This document shows, piece after piece, positions 24,766-32,975 of a stretch of DNA of 64,000 bases; positions within the stretch are counted from its first letter, which is position 1; each line of letters starts with the position of its first letter. The position numbers and the translations under genes are program-made. The notes beneath the pieces were generated by a model. That model had not been told where the DNA came from. It searched no databases and was given only the letters and a program-made list of their open reading frames with translations. Source of the stretch: Saprospiraceae bacterium (GTDB lineage: Bacteria; Bacteroidota; Bacteroidia; Chitinophagales; Saprospiraceae); assembly GCA_028279185.1 (NCBI GenBank), contig JANQSS010000068.1, positions 1 to 64,000 of the forward strand, read 5' to 3'.

Positions 24766-25878
24766 ATGAGTAAGCTTAAACTAACTATAACCTGTCTTAG
24801 TGGGCTTGAGCAATTGTTATTTCAAGAAGTAAAAGCCCTTGGCGGCGAGGCAATTGAAATGGGTCGGCGCATGATTACATGCAGCGCTGATAAAAAGACA
24901 CTTTACCGATTGAATATAAATTGCCGTTTAGCATTACGGATATTAATTCAAATCGATCTGCGTAAAGCTCATTCAGAAAACGATATCTACAATGTAATTC
25001 GGGATATAAATTGGCCTTCTTTTTTCAAAGTTGAAAAGTCCTTTTCGGTTCGCGCTGTTTTCGGGAGCCATCATTTTAAAAATACGCATTTCATAGCCCT
25101 AAAAGCCAAAGACGGAATCGTGGATCGCTTTAAAGCTGATGTTGGTCAACGACCGTCGGTTGATATCAAGCACCCCGAAGCGAGCATTCATCTATATTAC
25201 CACAAAGATGAACTAACTACGTATCTCGACAGCAGTGCTTATTCACTTCACAAACGTGGATATAAAATGAAATTAGGACGCGCATCCATAAATGAAACAT
25301 TGGCGGCGGCAATATTCAAGTGGACGGATTGGACATCCGGAAGGCCGATAATAAATCCAATGTGCGGTGTCGGTACGATTGGAATAGAAGCAGCATTTGC
25401 CATGTTAAACACATCCCCACAATTAAATCGGGATTACTTCGGATTTCAGCATTGGATTGATTACGACCCAAATTTGTACAACGGGTTGCTTGAATCAATA
25501 AATAACGATCATGATGAAATCGTCATGTGTTCGGATATTGATAAAAGAAGTGTAAAAGATTGTCGATTAAACGTCGAAGCGGCTGAAATGAGTCAGAGCG
25601 TGCATTGTGACGTTGAAGATTTTTTTGAAATGGATCCAGTAGAAAATTCGATCATTCTATTAAATCCGCCTTATAATATTCGATTAAAAGAAAGAGAAAT
25701 TATCATGTTTTATAAACGTATTGGAGATACTTTAAAATTCAATTGGAAAAATTCTCAATGCGCTGTAATCAGTGCTAATAGTAAGGCATTCAAATTTATA
25801 GGACTGCGTCCAAATAAAAGACACAAGGTGTTCAATGGTCAAATGGAAGCGGAAGTGCGCATATTTAATATTTACTAA
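24766..25878 (+). CDS. THUMP-domain 23S rRNA guanine-N2 methyltransferase (RlmL-like)
   Basis: SAM-dependent RNA methyltransferase with an N-terminal ferredoxin-like/THUMP region (about residues 1-155) and a C-terminal Rossmann methyltransferase. The SAM motif is INPMCGVGTIGIEAAF at about 196-211 and the catalytic NPPY is at about 298-301 (LLNPPYNIRL), the signature for N2-guanine methylation. At 370 residues it matches the first half of E. coli RlmL; the second RlmK half is absent, as usual outside gammaproteobacteria. Convergent with the metalloprotease gene, 21 bp away. Confidence 0.9.
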   Translation: MSKLKLTITCLSGLEQLLFQEVKALGGEAIEMGRRMITCSADKKTLYRLNINCRLALRILIQIDLRKAHSENDIYNVIRDINWPSFFKVEKSFSVRAVFGSHHFKNTHFIALKAKDGIVDRFKADVGQRPSVDIKHPEASIHLYYHKDELTTYLDSSAYSLHKRGYKMKLGRASINETLAAAIFKWTDWTSGRPIINPMCGVGTIGIEAAFAMLNTSPQLNRDYFGFQHWIDYDPNLYNGLLESINNDHDEIVMCSDIDKRSVKDCRLNVEAAEMSQSVHCDVEDFFEMDPVENSIILLNPPYNIRLKEREIIMFYKRIGDTLKFNWKNSQCAVISANSKAFKFIGLRPNKRHKVFNGQMEAEVRIFNIY

Positions 25879-25899
25879 TTCATTTTACGGTATACTTAT

Positions 25900-27711
25900 T
25901 TAATGCGTACAACCGCTATTTGTTATTATTAAAATCCCGCCTTGTTCTATTGTAAATCCCGGATTCAAAGTTGAATGATTCGGTGCATGCCCATATACAA
26001 CCTTATTGGTACCAATTGTTCCATTAAATTCAACGTGGCTACTGGCAACATAGGACCCCGATTCAATCATATTGTTTAATTCCATGCTTTGTAGACAATC
26101 ATCTATACTTAATTGCAACTGTTGCGTTTCTGATCCACAAATATTGGTTGACACAAGTGAAACGTCATATGCACCATCGGATGTATACGTGTGCACCGGG
26201 TTACTTGAAGTGGAAGAGTTCCCATCTCCAAAATTCCAAAGGCACGCACCCACAATGGTCGATTCAAAAAAGGCAACCGTATTATCTGTAGCAACAAAAT
26301 CGAAAGACGCATTGGGCAAGCTCGCCATGGTAATATAATTGACACGTGTTATAGTATCCGTGCTAGTTCCATTCGCTACGATCAACGAGACATCATATGT
26401 ACCCGGAACTTCATATTGCACAATTGGATTCTGCACAGAAGATGAGGATGGATTGGCTCCGTTAAAAGTCCAACTCCAAGATGTGGGGTTATTAATTGAA
26501 TTATCCGTGAACTGCACAAAACCAGTACCACATTGGATCGTATCATCTGCCCCAAACATGGCTATAAGGTTTGTACCCGGGCAATTTGTAAGACAACTCC
26601 CACCTGCAACTAAATCATCTATTGCATCAGATATTTCCGAAATGGAATTTGCAGACCAAGTGGTTGTATTTTGAACATAAGGTGCCATTACATGTGTAAG
26701 CACTCCTGAATCATGACTCGCACCGAAGTTATGCGCGATTTCATGGCCTGCTAGCACGCGTAACAGATTAGCATTTGATGAAAAATCTTGAAGAATATGA
26801 TATTTATTTGAACCGCAAGCCCCGTTAAGCCACGCCAAACCAATTGTTGGACCATCCAGATTTCTATTGGTCCAAAGTTGACCAAGATCAAAATCCTCAT
26901 TAAACCCTCCTCCGGCTCCCCAAGAGGTAAAACTAGACAATAGTGTGCTTGCGTTTGTCGAGCTTGACCAGGGGTCGCAAGTAGCACAGGTTGATACATA
27001 CTGCTCTACAATGACAAATTCAAGATCATCGTCAAATACGTTCGTATAAATACCGTTGACATTATTCATAACCCCCACATTGTGCAACAAGACGTCAGCG
27101 GTCGAGTTATTAAATTTTTCATACATGGAAAAATCCGAAGCTATAGCCATTTCAACAGTATAACAACTCCCACTTCTCTCGCCTCGGAGTGATTGTTGAA
27201 TATCTTTCACTCGCTTGGTGGTTTCGGTATTTCCACAAATCAAGTTGGGATCAAATACGACATCCGAACCCCTATAAATAACCACTGAGCTACTCGAAGA
27301 TGATTTTGAATAATATCTTGCAGGCTCTATCCAGAAGATTTCCTCAGAACTTTCAATATAACCATAAATAAAATTTTCAGCTACCGTTAATCGAGCGTTA
27401 CCGCCATTAACTACCCAGCCCCTATATGTAAAAAATTCAAAAATATGCTCGTCTGGTAAAGATCGTTGAACTTCCGTCAAATCGACGATATGAGTCCGTT
27501 CAAGTTCAATCTCAAATACTCCGTATTGGTCCAAATTAAGGTGAATAGAATTAGCATCATTTCGAAACGAACGACCCTGAATTAAATCCGTAAACTCGAT
27601 TTCAGAATACATTCGAACACCAGGAATAACAATTTCAGTAGTCGACTGATTGCAATATCCCTTGCATAAACTGACACAGGCGAACAAGCACATTATCGCG
27701 CATCTTAGCAT
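25900..27711 (-). CDS. Secreted reprolysin-like metalloprotease with PKD domains
   Basis: A 603-residue extracellular protein. A signal peptide (about 1-20) is followed by a propeptide-like region, then a metzincin catalytic domain with HEIAHNFGASHD (H323, E324, H327, H333) and the Met-turn VMAPY at about 341. Two PKD-type beta domains follow (SWSWTFNGANPSSSSVQNPIVQYEVPGTYDVSL region and NFGDGNSSTSSNPVHTYTSDGAYDVSL region). The last 55 residues share a motif with the neighbouring 28200-29741 gene: L-x-PGF-x4-GG-x-L and an end in GC. A TACATTTG box lies about 212 bp upstream. Confidence 0.9.
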   Translation of the reverse strand: MLRCAIMCLFACVSLCKGYCNQSTTEIVIPGVRMYSEIEFTDLIQGRSFRNDANSIHLNLDQYGVFEIELERTHIVDLTEVQRSLPDEHIFEFFTYRGWVVNGGNARLTVAENFIYGYIESSEEIFWIEPARYYSKSSSSSSVVIYRGSDVVFDPNLICGNTETTKRVKDIQQSLRGERSGSCYTVEMAIASDFSMYEKFNNSTADVLLHNVGVMNNVNGIYTNVFDDDLEFVIVEQYVSTCATCDPWSSSTNASTLLSSFTSWGAGGGFNEDFDLGQLWTNRNLDGPTIGLAWLNGACGSNKYHILQDFSSNANLLRVLAGHEIAHNFGASHDSGVLTHVMAPYVQNTTTWSANSISEISDAIDDLVAGGSCLTNCPGTNLIAMFGADDTIQCGTGFVQFTDNSINNPTSWSWTFNGANPSSSSVQNPIVQYEVPGTYDVSLIVANGTSTDTITRVNYITMASLPNASFDFVATDNTVAFFESTIVGACLWNFGDGNSSTSSNPVHTYTSDGAYDVSLVSTNICGSETQQLQLSIDDCLQSMELNNMIESGSYVASSHVEFNGTIGTNKVVYGHAPNHSTLNPGFTIEQGGILIITNSGCTH

Positions 27712-28199
27712 AGGTACAACAGGTTTTTCGAGGTTAAGAAATTGCAGAAATGCTGATGACGCTCCGGCTCATTGTGCTAGATGGCGGGTAAATTCGGCCC
27801 ATAAACAGACCGTATGCAGCAACAGGGCAGTTGCAGCAATAGAATTTAGTACCAGGGTTTCGGGTCGTTAAGCAGCTACTTGTGCATCTACTTAAACATT
27901 GATACATTTTACCGTATCACCACCAAATGTAACAACATTAGAAATTATCTGTGATAGGAATAATTGAATTTACATATAACCGATAATTGTTTTTATAGCA
28001 ATTGGCCCGGTATATACACACAAAATAAATAGGTAGTAAGACTTTTTATAGGCTAAACTGAATAAATAAATATATGTGAAATTTAAATTTATTCACGAGA
28101 GAAGCGAAATTACGGAAAGAATAAACAATGGACACTATTCTTATTGGTGCGAATAACCACCTGTTGAAATACAAAAACCTATGATTGAAAAAACTCGTT
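27712..28199. other. 488-bp intergenic region with one promoter box
   Basis: Between the metalloprotease start and the end of the upstream minus-strand gene. TACATTTG on the minus strand at 27924-27931 is the only promoter-like element seen and would give the protease mRNA an unusually long leader of about 200 nt. No tRNA, terminator or convincing ORF is visible in either half; the right half is AT-rich. Confidence 0.4.
27924..27931 (-). promoter_or_regulatory. Promoter -7 box (TACATTTG) upstream of the metalloprotease
   Basis: Full match to TAnnTTTG on the minus strand, 212 bp before the metalloprotease ATG. No TTG lies at the expected -33 distance. The long distance either means a long leader or a chance match. 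Confidence 0.35.
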
Positions 28200-29741
28200 T
28201 TAGTTGCAGCCCACATTATCCACGTATAACTGACCGCCTAAGTCTACTTGAAATCCAGGGTCCAAGGACACAGAGTCGTTCGCGTGCATTTCGACAGCCG
28301 TACCCTGTTCAATAAGACCATCTGCTGTGATAAGTTGGCTTGCAAATTCGGCAACTGTCGACAGCGTTCCGGTCAAATTCTTCACCGGATCACACACACC
28401 ATTGTAGGTACCTAAAAATACGGTCAATTCAATTGATTCGCCATTCTCCAGGTCAAGATTTACTGTATCATTTGGATACGAAGGATGACTATAAACGACA
28501 TCATAATTGCCTGCTGTAGCAATACCTGTTGCATACCGACCAAAATTGTCTGTTGTCTCTTCATTCAAATCAGGAGACAATATTTCCACCGAGACGCCAG
28601 GAATGGTGGCATTAGTATTGATGTCTCTTACCTCTCCCCTAAGATAGCAAGCTCTGATATAGGTTGGATCCAATATGTACAGGCCCGAATTAATGTCGCT
28701 CGCCAGGATTAATCCTGATGGTAAAAATGGGAATGCACCCCAACAACCGCGGAATCCGGTACCCGAACCCGTATATGTATCATAATTGCCTACTTCGATC
28801 AAGTTATCCGGTTGTGCGGCATCCACAATAATGACTCCATCGGAATAGTGCGAGATAACCAGATAATCATTTAGTACATGGACGTTATGAGGAATCACAT
28901 TTGTGCCCACGGTTGCTAAAGGCCGCCATCGATCCAATCTAGAAATGTTGTTGAGATCCGAAATGTCGTATGACTCAACATACGCATTAGTACGCTCATC
29001 GGTGGTGAATAAGGTTTGGCCATCATCGGACAACCAGGTGTTATGCGTAAAATTGCGTCCCGTCGACTGTGTAGCCAATAAAACCGGAGATGTACGGTCA
29101 GCAATACTATATACAGCAAATTCCCCGGCATAAATCTCCGATGTAAACATAAAACTATCTCGAACGTATACGTCATGTGAATAGCGAATGTCAGTTTCAC
29201 CTACGAAAGTTGGAGATCCTGGCGTCGTGAACGCATCTAAAATGATAATTCCCCCACTTGCAATGTTGGTTCCACTCAGATAGATATAGCCCTCTTCATC
29301 TATGTAGAGATTGTGACATTGCTCAAGGTCTTCCGTAATCCCATCAACTGTATAAGTAGGATTAATAAATGAATGGGTTATGGTTGTTGGAGCTGCAGAC
29401 ATATCTACGATTAACAGGCCATCATCTCCGTTTACATCCTGAACGCCGTAGATGTAATTTCCGAAGCTCTTCATATCTCGCCAATCCGTAAAATCTCCAT
29501 TGATTACGGCTCTTTCGTTCGGCACCGCAGGTACTTCCAGACTATAGATGCGGAACGCTGTTTGTGTTCCGATTATGGCATACTCAATACCATTGCTGTC
29601 AACATATCCCCAGATATCCGCTGATTCGTCATTATCCATCAAAGACTCTGATACATGAGCAACCAATGACATATTGAGCTGACAGCAGGCCACAGATGAA
29701 AGGCCGAGAATGAAGAAGCATGTAATAAGACTTCGGAGCAT
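28200..29741 (-). CDS. Secreted LVIVD-repeat (choice-of-anchor B type) surface protein
   Basis: A 513-residue secreted protein. The ATG at 29741 (MLRSLITCFFILGL) is chosen because it starts a normal signal peptide and because a longer in-frame start at 29780 lies inside a promoter box. The middle (about residues 20-370) is a beta-propeller of LVIVD-like repeats (for example GLLIVDMSA, GIIILDAFT, GVIIVDAAQ, GLYILDPTY), as in the choice-of-anchor B family. A carboxypeptidase-regulatory-like domain follows (LRGEVRDINTNATIPGVSVEI). The C-terminus (SLDPGFQVDLGGQLYV..NVGCN) is shared with the 25900-27711 protease and is probably a surface-sorting or terminal beta-domain. Confidence 0.85.
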   Translation of the reverse strand: MLRSLITCFFILGLSSVACCQLNMSLVAHVSESLMDNDESADIWGYVDSNGIEYAIIGTQTAFRIYSLEVPAVPNERAVINGDFTDWRDMKSFGNYIYGVQDVNGDDGLLIVDMSAAPTTITHSFINPTYTVDGITEDLEQCHNLYIDEEGYIYLSGTNIASGGIIILDAFTTPGSPTFVGETDIRYSHDVYVRDSFMFTSEIYAGEFAVYSIADRTSPVLLATQSTGRNFTHNTWLSDDGQTLFTTDERTNAYVESYDISDLNNISRLDRWRPLATVGTNVIPHNVHVLNDYLVISHYSDGVIIVDAAQPDNLIEVGNYDTYTGSGTGFRGCWGAFPFLPSGLILASDINSGLYILDPTYIRACYLRGEVRDINTNATIPGVSVEILSPDLNEETTDNFGRYATGIATAGNYDVVYSHPSYPNDTVNLDLENGESIELTVFLGTYNGVCDPVKNLTGTLSTVAEFASQLITADGLIEQGTAVEMHANDSVSLDPGFQVDLGGQLYVDNVGCN

Positions 29742-29777
29742 GATTATACGATTAATTGAATTCGGTGAATAGGTGAA

Positions 29778-29785
29778 CAAATATA
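29778..29785 (-). promoter_or_regulatory. Promoter -7 box (TATATTTG)
   Basis: Minus-strand TATATTTG matches TAnnTTTG and ends 36 bp before the chosen ATG at 29741. It overlaps the alternative upstream ATG at 29780, arguing against that start. Confidence 0.5.
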
Positions 29786-29854
29786 TTTAATAAGACAGCG
29801 GAATGAAGACTTTCCCTTATAAGACAAGATGATTTTATAGGAAATTAGAAAATA

Positions 29855-30577
29855 TCAATCCAAAACCAATAAATCCTGAACACCCACCGGTCGATTTACA
29901 GTGAACCCTTCACCATATTGTGTATTAATCAGCCGCCCGTACTGGCGCGCCCGACCTATGAGTCCGTCCAAAAACGCCTTCGTTGATATGGGCGTCTCGG
30001 GTTCGGTCGAATTAGGATCAAAAAATTGGGAAGAATAAGCCTGAATTGTTTCCAATTTCCGGTCAATGAAATCAGTTATGTCGACTACAAAATCAGGTTC
30101 GATAAAATAATCCTGTATATAGTGATAGACGGCTTTCGGCCGCCAGGCATCCTGTAAACTGTCCCTGTATCTCGTTTCAATCTTAATTAGGCCAGCGAGA
30201 AAACACGCGCGCTGAATAAAAGTTGCCGATCGGCCATGATCAGGATGTCTGTCTCTAACCGCATTAGCCAAAACGATTTCCGGACGGTGACGCCGTATTA
30301 TTTCGATTAGTTTTAATAGACTGCTCTTATCTTCTTGCAAAAATCCATCCGGTAAACCCAAGTTTGAGCGATGCTGTATTCCGAAGACATTGCGGGCACG
30401 TTCCGCTTCCTGAAGCCTGATTGCGGCGGAGCCCCGCGTCCCAAGCTCACCTTGGGTCAAATCGCATAGTGCCGCTGAATACCCCTGATCGATGTGCTTC
30501 AGTAGTGTCCCAGAACAACTTAATTCAATATCATCTGGATGCACTCCAACTGCCAGTATATCAACTTTTTGGCCCAT
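29855..30577 (-). CDS. bshB1: Bacillithiol biosynthesis deacetylase BshB1
   Basis: LmbE/PIG-L-family zinc deacetylase that removes acetate from GlcNAc-malate, step two of bacillithiol synthesis in the cytoplasm. The 240-residue product has the zinc motif VHPDDIE at about residues 12-18, the GELGTRGS stretch with AIRLQEAERARNVFGI, the RHPDHGR motif carrying the third ligand and the C-terminal GRLINTQYGEGF typical of BshB1. bshA and bshC are not in the window. Presence implies bacillithiol as the low-molecular-weight thiol, as known in several Bacteroidota. Confidence 0.93.
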   Translation of the reverse strand: MGQKVDILAVGVHPDDIELSCSGTLLKHIDQGYSAALCDLTQGELGTRGSAAIRLQEAERARNVFGIQHRSNLGLPDGFLQEDKSSLLKLIEIIRRHRPEIVLANAVRDRHPDHGRSATFIQRACFLAGLIKIETRYRDSLQDAWRPKAVYHYIQDYFIEPDFVVDITDFIDRKLETIQAYSSQFFDPNSTEPETPISTKAFLDGLIGRARQYGRLINTQYGEGFTVNRPVGVQDLLVLD

Positions 30578-30672
30578 GTTTCTTGCTTTCGTAGCATGTA
30601 AAAGTAATTAAAACGGTCATGCTGGCATGGTACTTGCATACGAATATGTATCAAGAGTGTTTCTTAAATGTT

Positions 30673-30718
30673 GGCAAACTACCCTACAGTGTCCCATCCC
30701 AAGGTAGTTTGCCTTTTT
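30673..30718 (+). terminator. Terminator-like hairpin with plus-strand T-run
   Basis: Perfect 11-bp arms GGCAAACTACC (30673-30683) and GGTAGTTTGCC (30703-30713) with a 19-nt loop, followed on the plus strand by TTTTT. Both flanking genes are on the minus strand. It may end the operon 32798-30759 in spite of the poor minus-strand T-run (AACATTT), block antisense transcription, or end a small plus-strand RNA. Confidence 0.6.
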
Positions 30719-30758
30719 CTATACGATGCTGAAATTACTTCCTTGAATCGGTTAAAGT

Positions 30759-31334
30759 TCAACTGTAATGTCCTCTGGCTAGTTCTAAGTTTCGAATACA
30801 ATCTTCGCGAATAGCCCATATCTCGTCCAAGGAATATGGTAAATCGTTCTTTTGAAGCCAGGTCTTCATATAATTTTTATGGAAATTGACTTTATATTGT
30901 ATCACTTGCTCAGGTGAGATTTCAATTTCTAGCTCTAAGTCGGAGACAATTTTTCCGATGTCCGAATTAATTGCAGTGGCGTCGATTCGTTTTTCATTTA
31001 TTTTTAAGTAACAATGCGCCTCAGGAATTCCGTCGAAAGGATGGCCATCCAAGGCATTACCGATACGCGGCGTGTTATGCCGACTCATGTAATAAATGCC
31101 CAAAATGAGTTTGACACCTGGAATACCGTTTAAATCGGCCACCTTTTTTAACAGTGCATGTTTGGAGCTACAAGTTCCCTTCCCTTCTTTCAATACGAGT
31201 GAAAAATCCGTTCGACTTGAATTTCGGCCGTAAGGTAATTTCCTAATTGCTTCAAGGAATGCAGGCCAGGACTTAATATTTTTAGAAATTATTAATTGAG
31301 TTAATTCATCATTTGAATTCAACGTACTATTCAT
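30759..31334 (-). CDS. Transglutaminase-like fold protein
   Basis: A 191-residue cytoplasmic protein without a signal peptide. The order of conserved residues fits a transglutaminase-like catalytic triad: C55 in GKGTCSSKHALL, H107 in PEAHCYLKI and D118 in RIDAT. The fold usually serves as protease, peptidase or amidase; substrate unknown. It starts 12 bp after the stop of the upstream TPR lipoprotein, so the two are probably one transcript. The triad assignment is from the motif pattern only. Confidence 0.6.
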   Translation of the reverse strand: MNSTLNSNDELTQLIISKNIKSWPAFLEAIRKLPYGRNSSRTDFSLVLKEGKGTCSSKHALLKKVADLNGIPGVKLILGIYYMSRHNTPRIGNALDGHPFDGIPEAHCYLKINEKRIDATAINSDIGKIVSDLELEIEISPEQVIQYKVNFHKNYMKTWLQKNDLPYSLDEIWAIREDCIRNLELARGHYS

Positions 31335-31346
31335 GAGGTCAACGAA

Positions 31347-32798
31347 TTAATCAACTACACGTACCTTTGTATTTTCCTGTATCCAACAAGGCACTTTATA
31401 TGTATCGCCCACATTGATACCGCGTAAAAAGATATCTTCTCGATTGGGCATATATTGCGTGTAGCGGGCGATTAGCTTATTCGCCTCTCCCGCAACGGAG
31501 GAATCAATAGACTTGGCGTAATTCCATTTATCTATTGCCGGCCATGTAACGATCTGGCTATCAAAACCCCTACCAGGTCCACACAATGGCCCGCTGGATG
31601 CGTACAATTTTCCGATTAATATAAACGGGTCACCCCAATTTCCCCGGTGCTTAGCTGCCGCCCGTGCATAGGATCTGGATTTAGAATAATTTTTGAGATG
31701 AGCATAATAGATTTTCGCAATCAACAAATTATACGTTCCTTTATTTTTTTCACTTGTTGAACATGAGATGGCTTCTTCAAAATAAGATACCGCACCGTTA
31801 TAGTCACCATTTCGTAGTGCATCGTATGCTCGTGATACGACACCGCTGCACGGGTCACTTGCCGGCGGAGCAGCAATACAATCATTGTCGTTAAGCCAAT
31901 TAAATATTTCAACCAAGGCATCATCAGTTTTAGGACAACCTCCATAACGCAATTTTGAATAAAACTCTGTTACAGACTCACAATTTCTTTCTTCATTTTG
32001 AAATTTCGCGACATATTTTTCCTTAAAGTACGGACAGTCGAAGAATCCTCTCACTGCCTCAAGTCGTTCGATATACGGAACAGCATAATCTCTAACAGTT
32101 ACCCAGGATTTCAAATTTTTACCTTTACCAAGTCCCGTTTCGACAATTTGTGGAATTAGACTTGAATAATGACGTGCCTCGGCAGTATCAATCTCTCCGC
32201 GTAAAAATCCATCGGCCATTAGTTTGGTGAATGGGTTAAGTACAAAAACATAAGCGTCCATACCCTTTTTATCAATGACTTCTTTAAATAATTGATATTT
32301 TTCTTCATCTGTTCGCTTATCAGGATATTTATAATAAAGATCAAATGCCAGGCTTGCCTGTGCATAATCCTTTTGTTGGGGATAGCAATCACCCATCTCC
32401 TTATACAACTTTAATATGTTGTCAATATATAAGGATCGTTTTGCTTCATCCGTTTCTGTAGATAAAAAGTGGTCGTAATAATCGATACCATCACTGTAGA
32501 CAGTCCAACGTTTGCCATCGGCGGCTGGCGCATTTTCATAAACTTCTTTCCACATGTCAAAAGACTCCGAAAACTGATTCACCTTTTTAAAATCGCGATA
32601 TATAACATATTTATCTTCGAGATCACCGGAATTATTATTGTCCTGAAATTTTCGACATGGGCTCAAATTTTCGTCAGGTTCCGGACGATCAACCTCTACT
32701 TCTGTCGTTTCCGTACTCTCCGTAACTTTTGGTGTACAGTGTGTCATAAATAAAACAAGGACAAAAAGGATGTAAAATGATGAACGAAAAAACAGCAT
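31347..32798 (-). CDS. TPR-containing lipoprotein
   Basis: A 483-residue lipoprotein: signal peptide with lipobox LFMTHC (cysteine at about 21), an acidic linker (EVEVDRPEPDEN), then a helical repeat region. Near 325-420 TPR-like units are visible (AYDALRNGDYNGAVSYFEEAI, NLLIAKIYYAHLKNYSKSRSYARAA). It is paralogous to the neighbour at 32976-34397, sharing the APAADGKR stretch, the LKLYEE/LKLYKE helix, the PF(I/M)L(I/L)G(K/D)LYA motif and a C-terminal VGCGIGET/VPCWIQEN tail. Function unknown; probably envelope organisation. Confidence 0.75.
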   Translation of the reverse strand: MLFFRSSFYILFVLVLFMTHCTPKVTESTETTEVEVDRPEPDENLSPCRKFQDNNNSGDLEDKYVIYRDFKKVNQFSESFDMWKEVYENAPAADGKRWTVYSDGIDYYDHFLSTETDEAKRSLYIDNILKLYKEMGDCYPQQKDYAQASLAFDLYYKYPDKRTDEEKYQLFKEVIDKKGMDAYVFVLNPFTKLMADGFLRGEIDTAEARHYSSLIPQIVETGLGKGKNLKSWVTVRDYAVPYIERLEAVRGFFDCPYFKEKYVAKFQNEERNCESVTEFYSKLRYGGCPKTDDALVEIFNWLNDNDCIAAPPASDPCSGVVSRAYDALRNGDYNGAVSYFEEAISCSTSEKNKGTYNLLIAKIYYAHLKNYSKSRSYARAAAKHRGNWGDPFILIGKLYASSGPLCGPGRGFDSQIVTWPAIDKWNYAKSIDSSVAGEANKLIARYTQYMPNREDIFLRGINVGDTYKVPCWIQENTKVRVVD

Positions 32799-32916
32799 AT
32801 TAATTTAATTTTCTATCATTTATAAATAAGATGTTCCATCACTGTATTTGGGTGCACGTTCACACGCGATATATAAGAATTGATTTTTTATTGCTTGATG
32901 CGATTTCATGCGGCAA

Positions 32917-32952
32917 TAAAAAAGGCTCCGATCAGTGCAATGAACGAAGCCT
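32917..32952 (-). terminator. Intrinsic terminator of the coaX-barrel-TPR operon
   Basis: On the minus strand AGGCTTCG (32952-32945) pairs with CGGAGCCT (32930-32923, one G-U pair) around a 14-nt loop, followed directly by a run of T (32923-32917). It lies 24 bp after the stop of the 32976-34397 gene and separates the two TPR paralogues into different transcripts. Confidence 0.85.
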
Positions 32953-32975
32953 CAATATATCGAAATTTATAGTTT

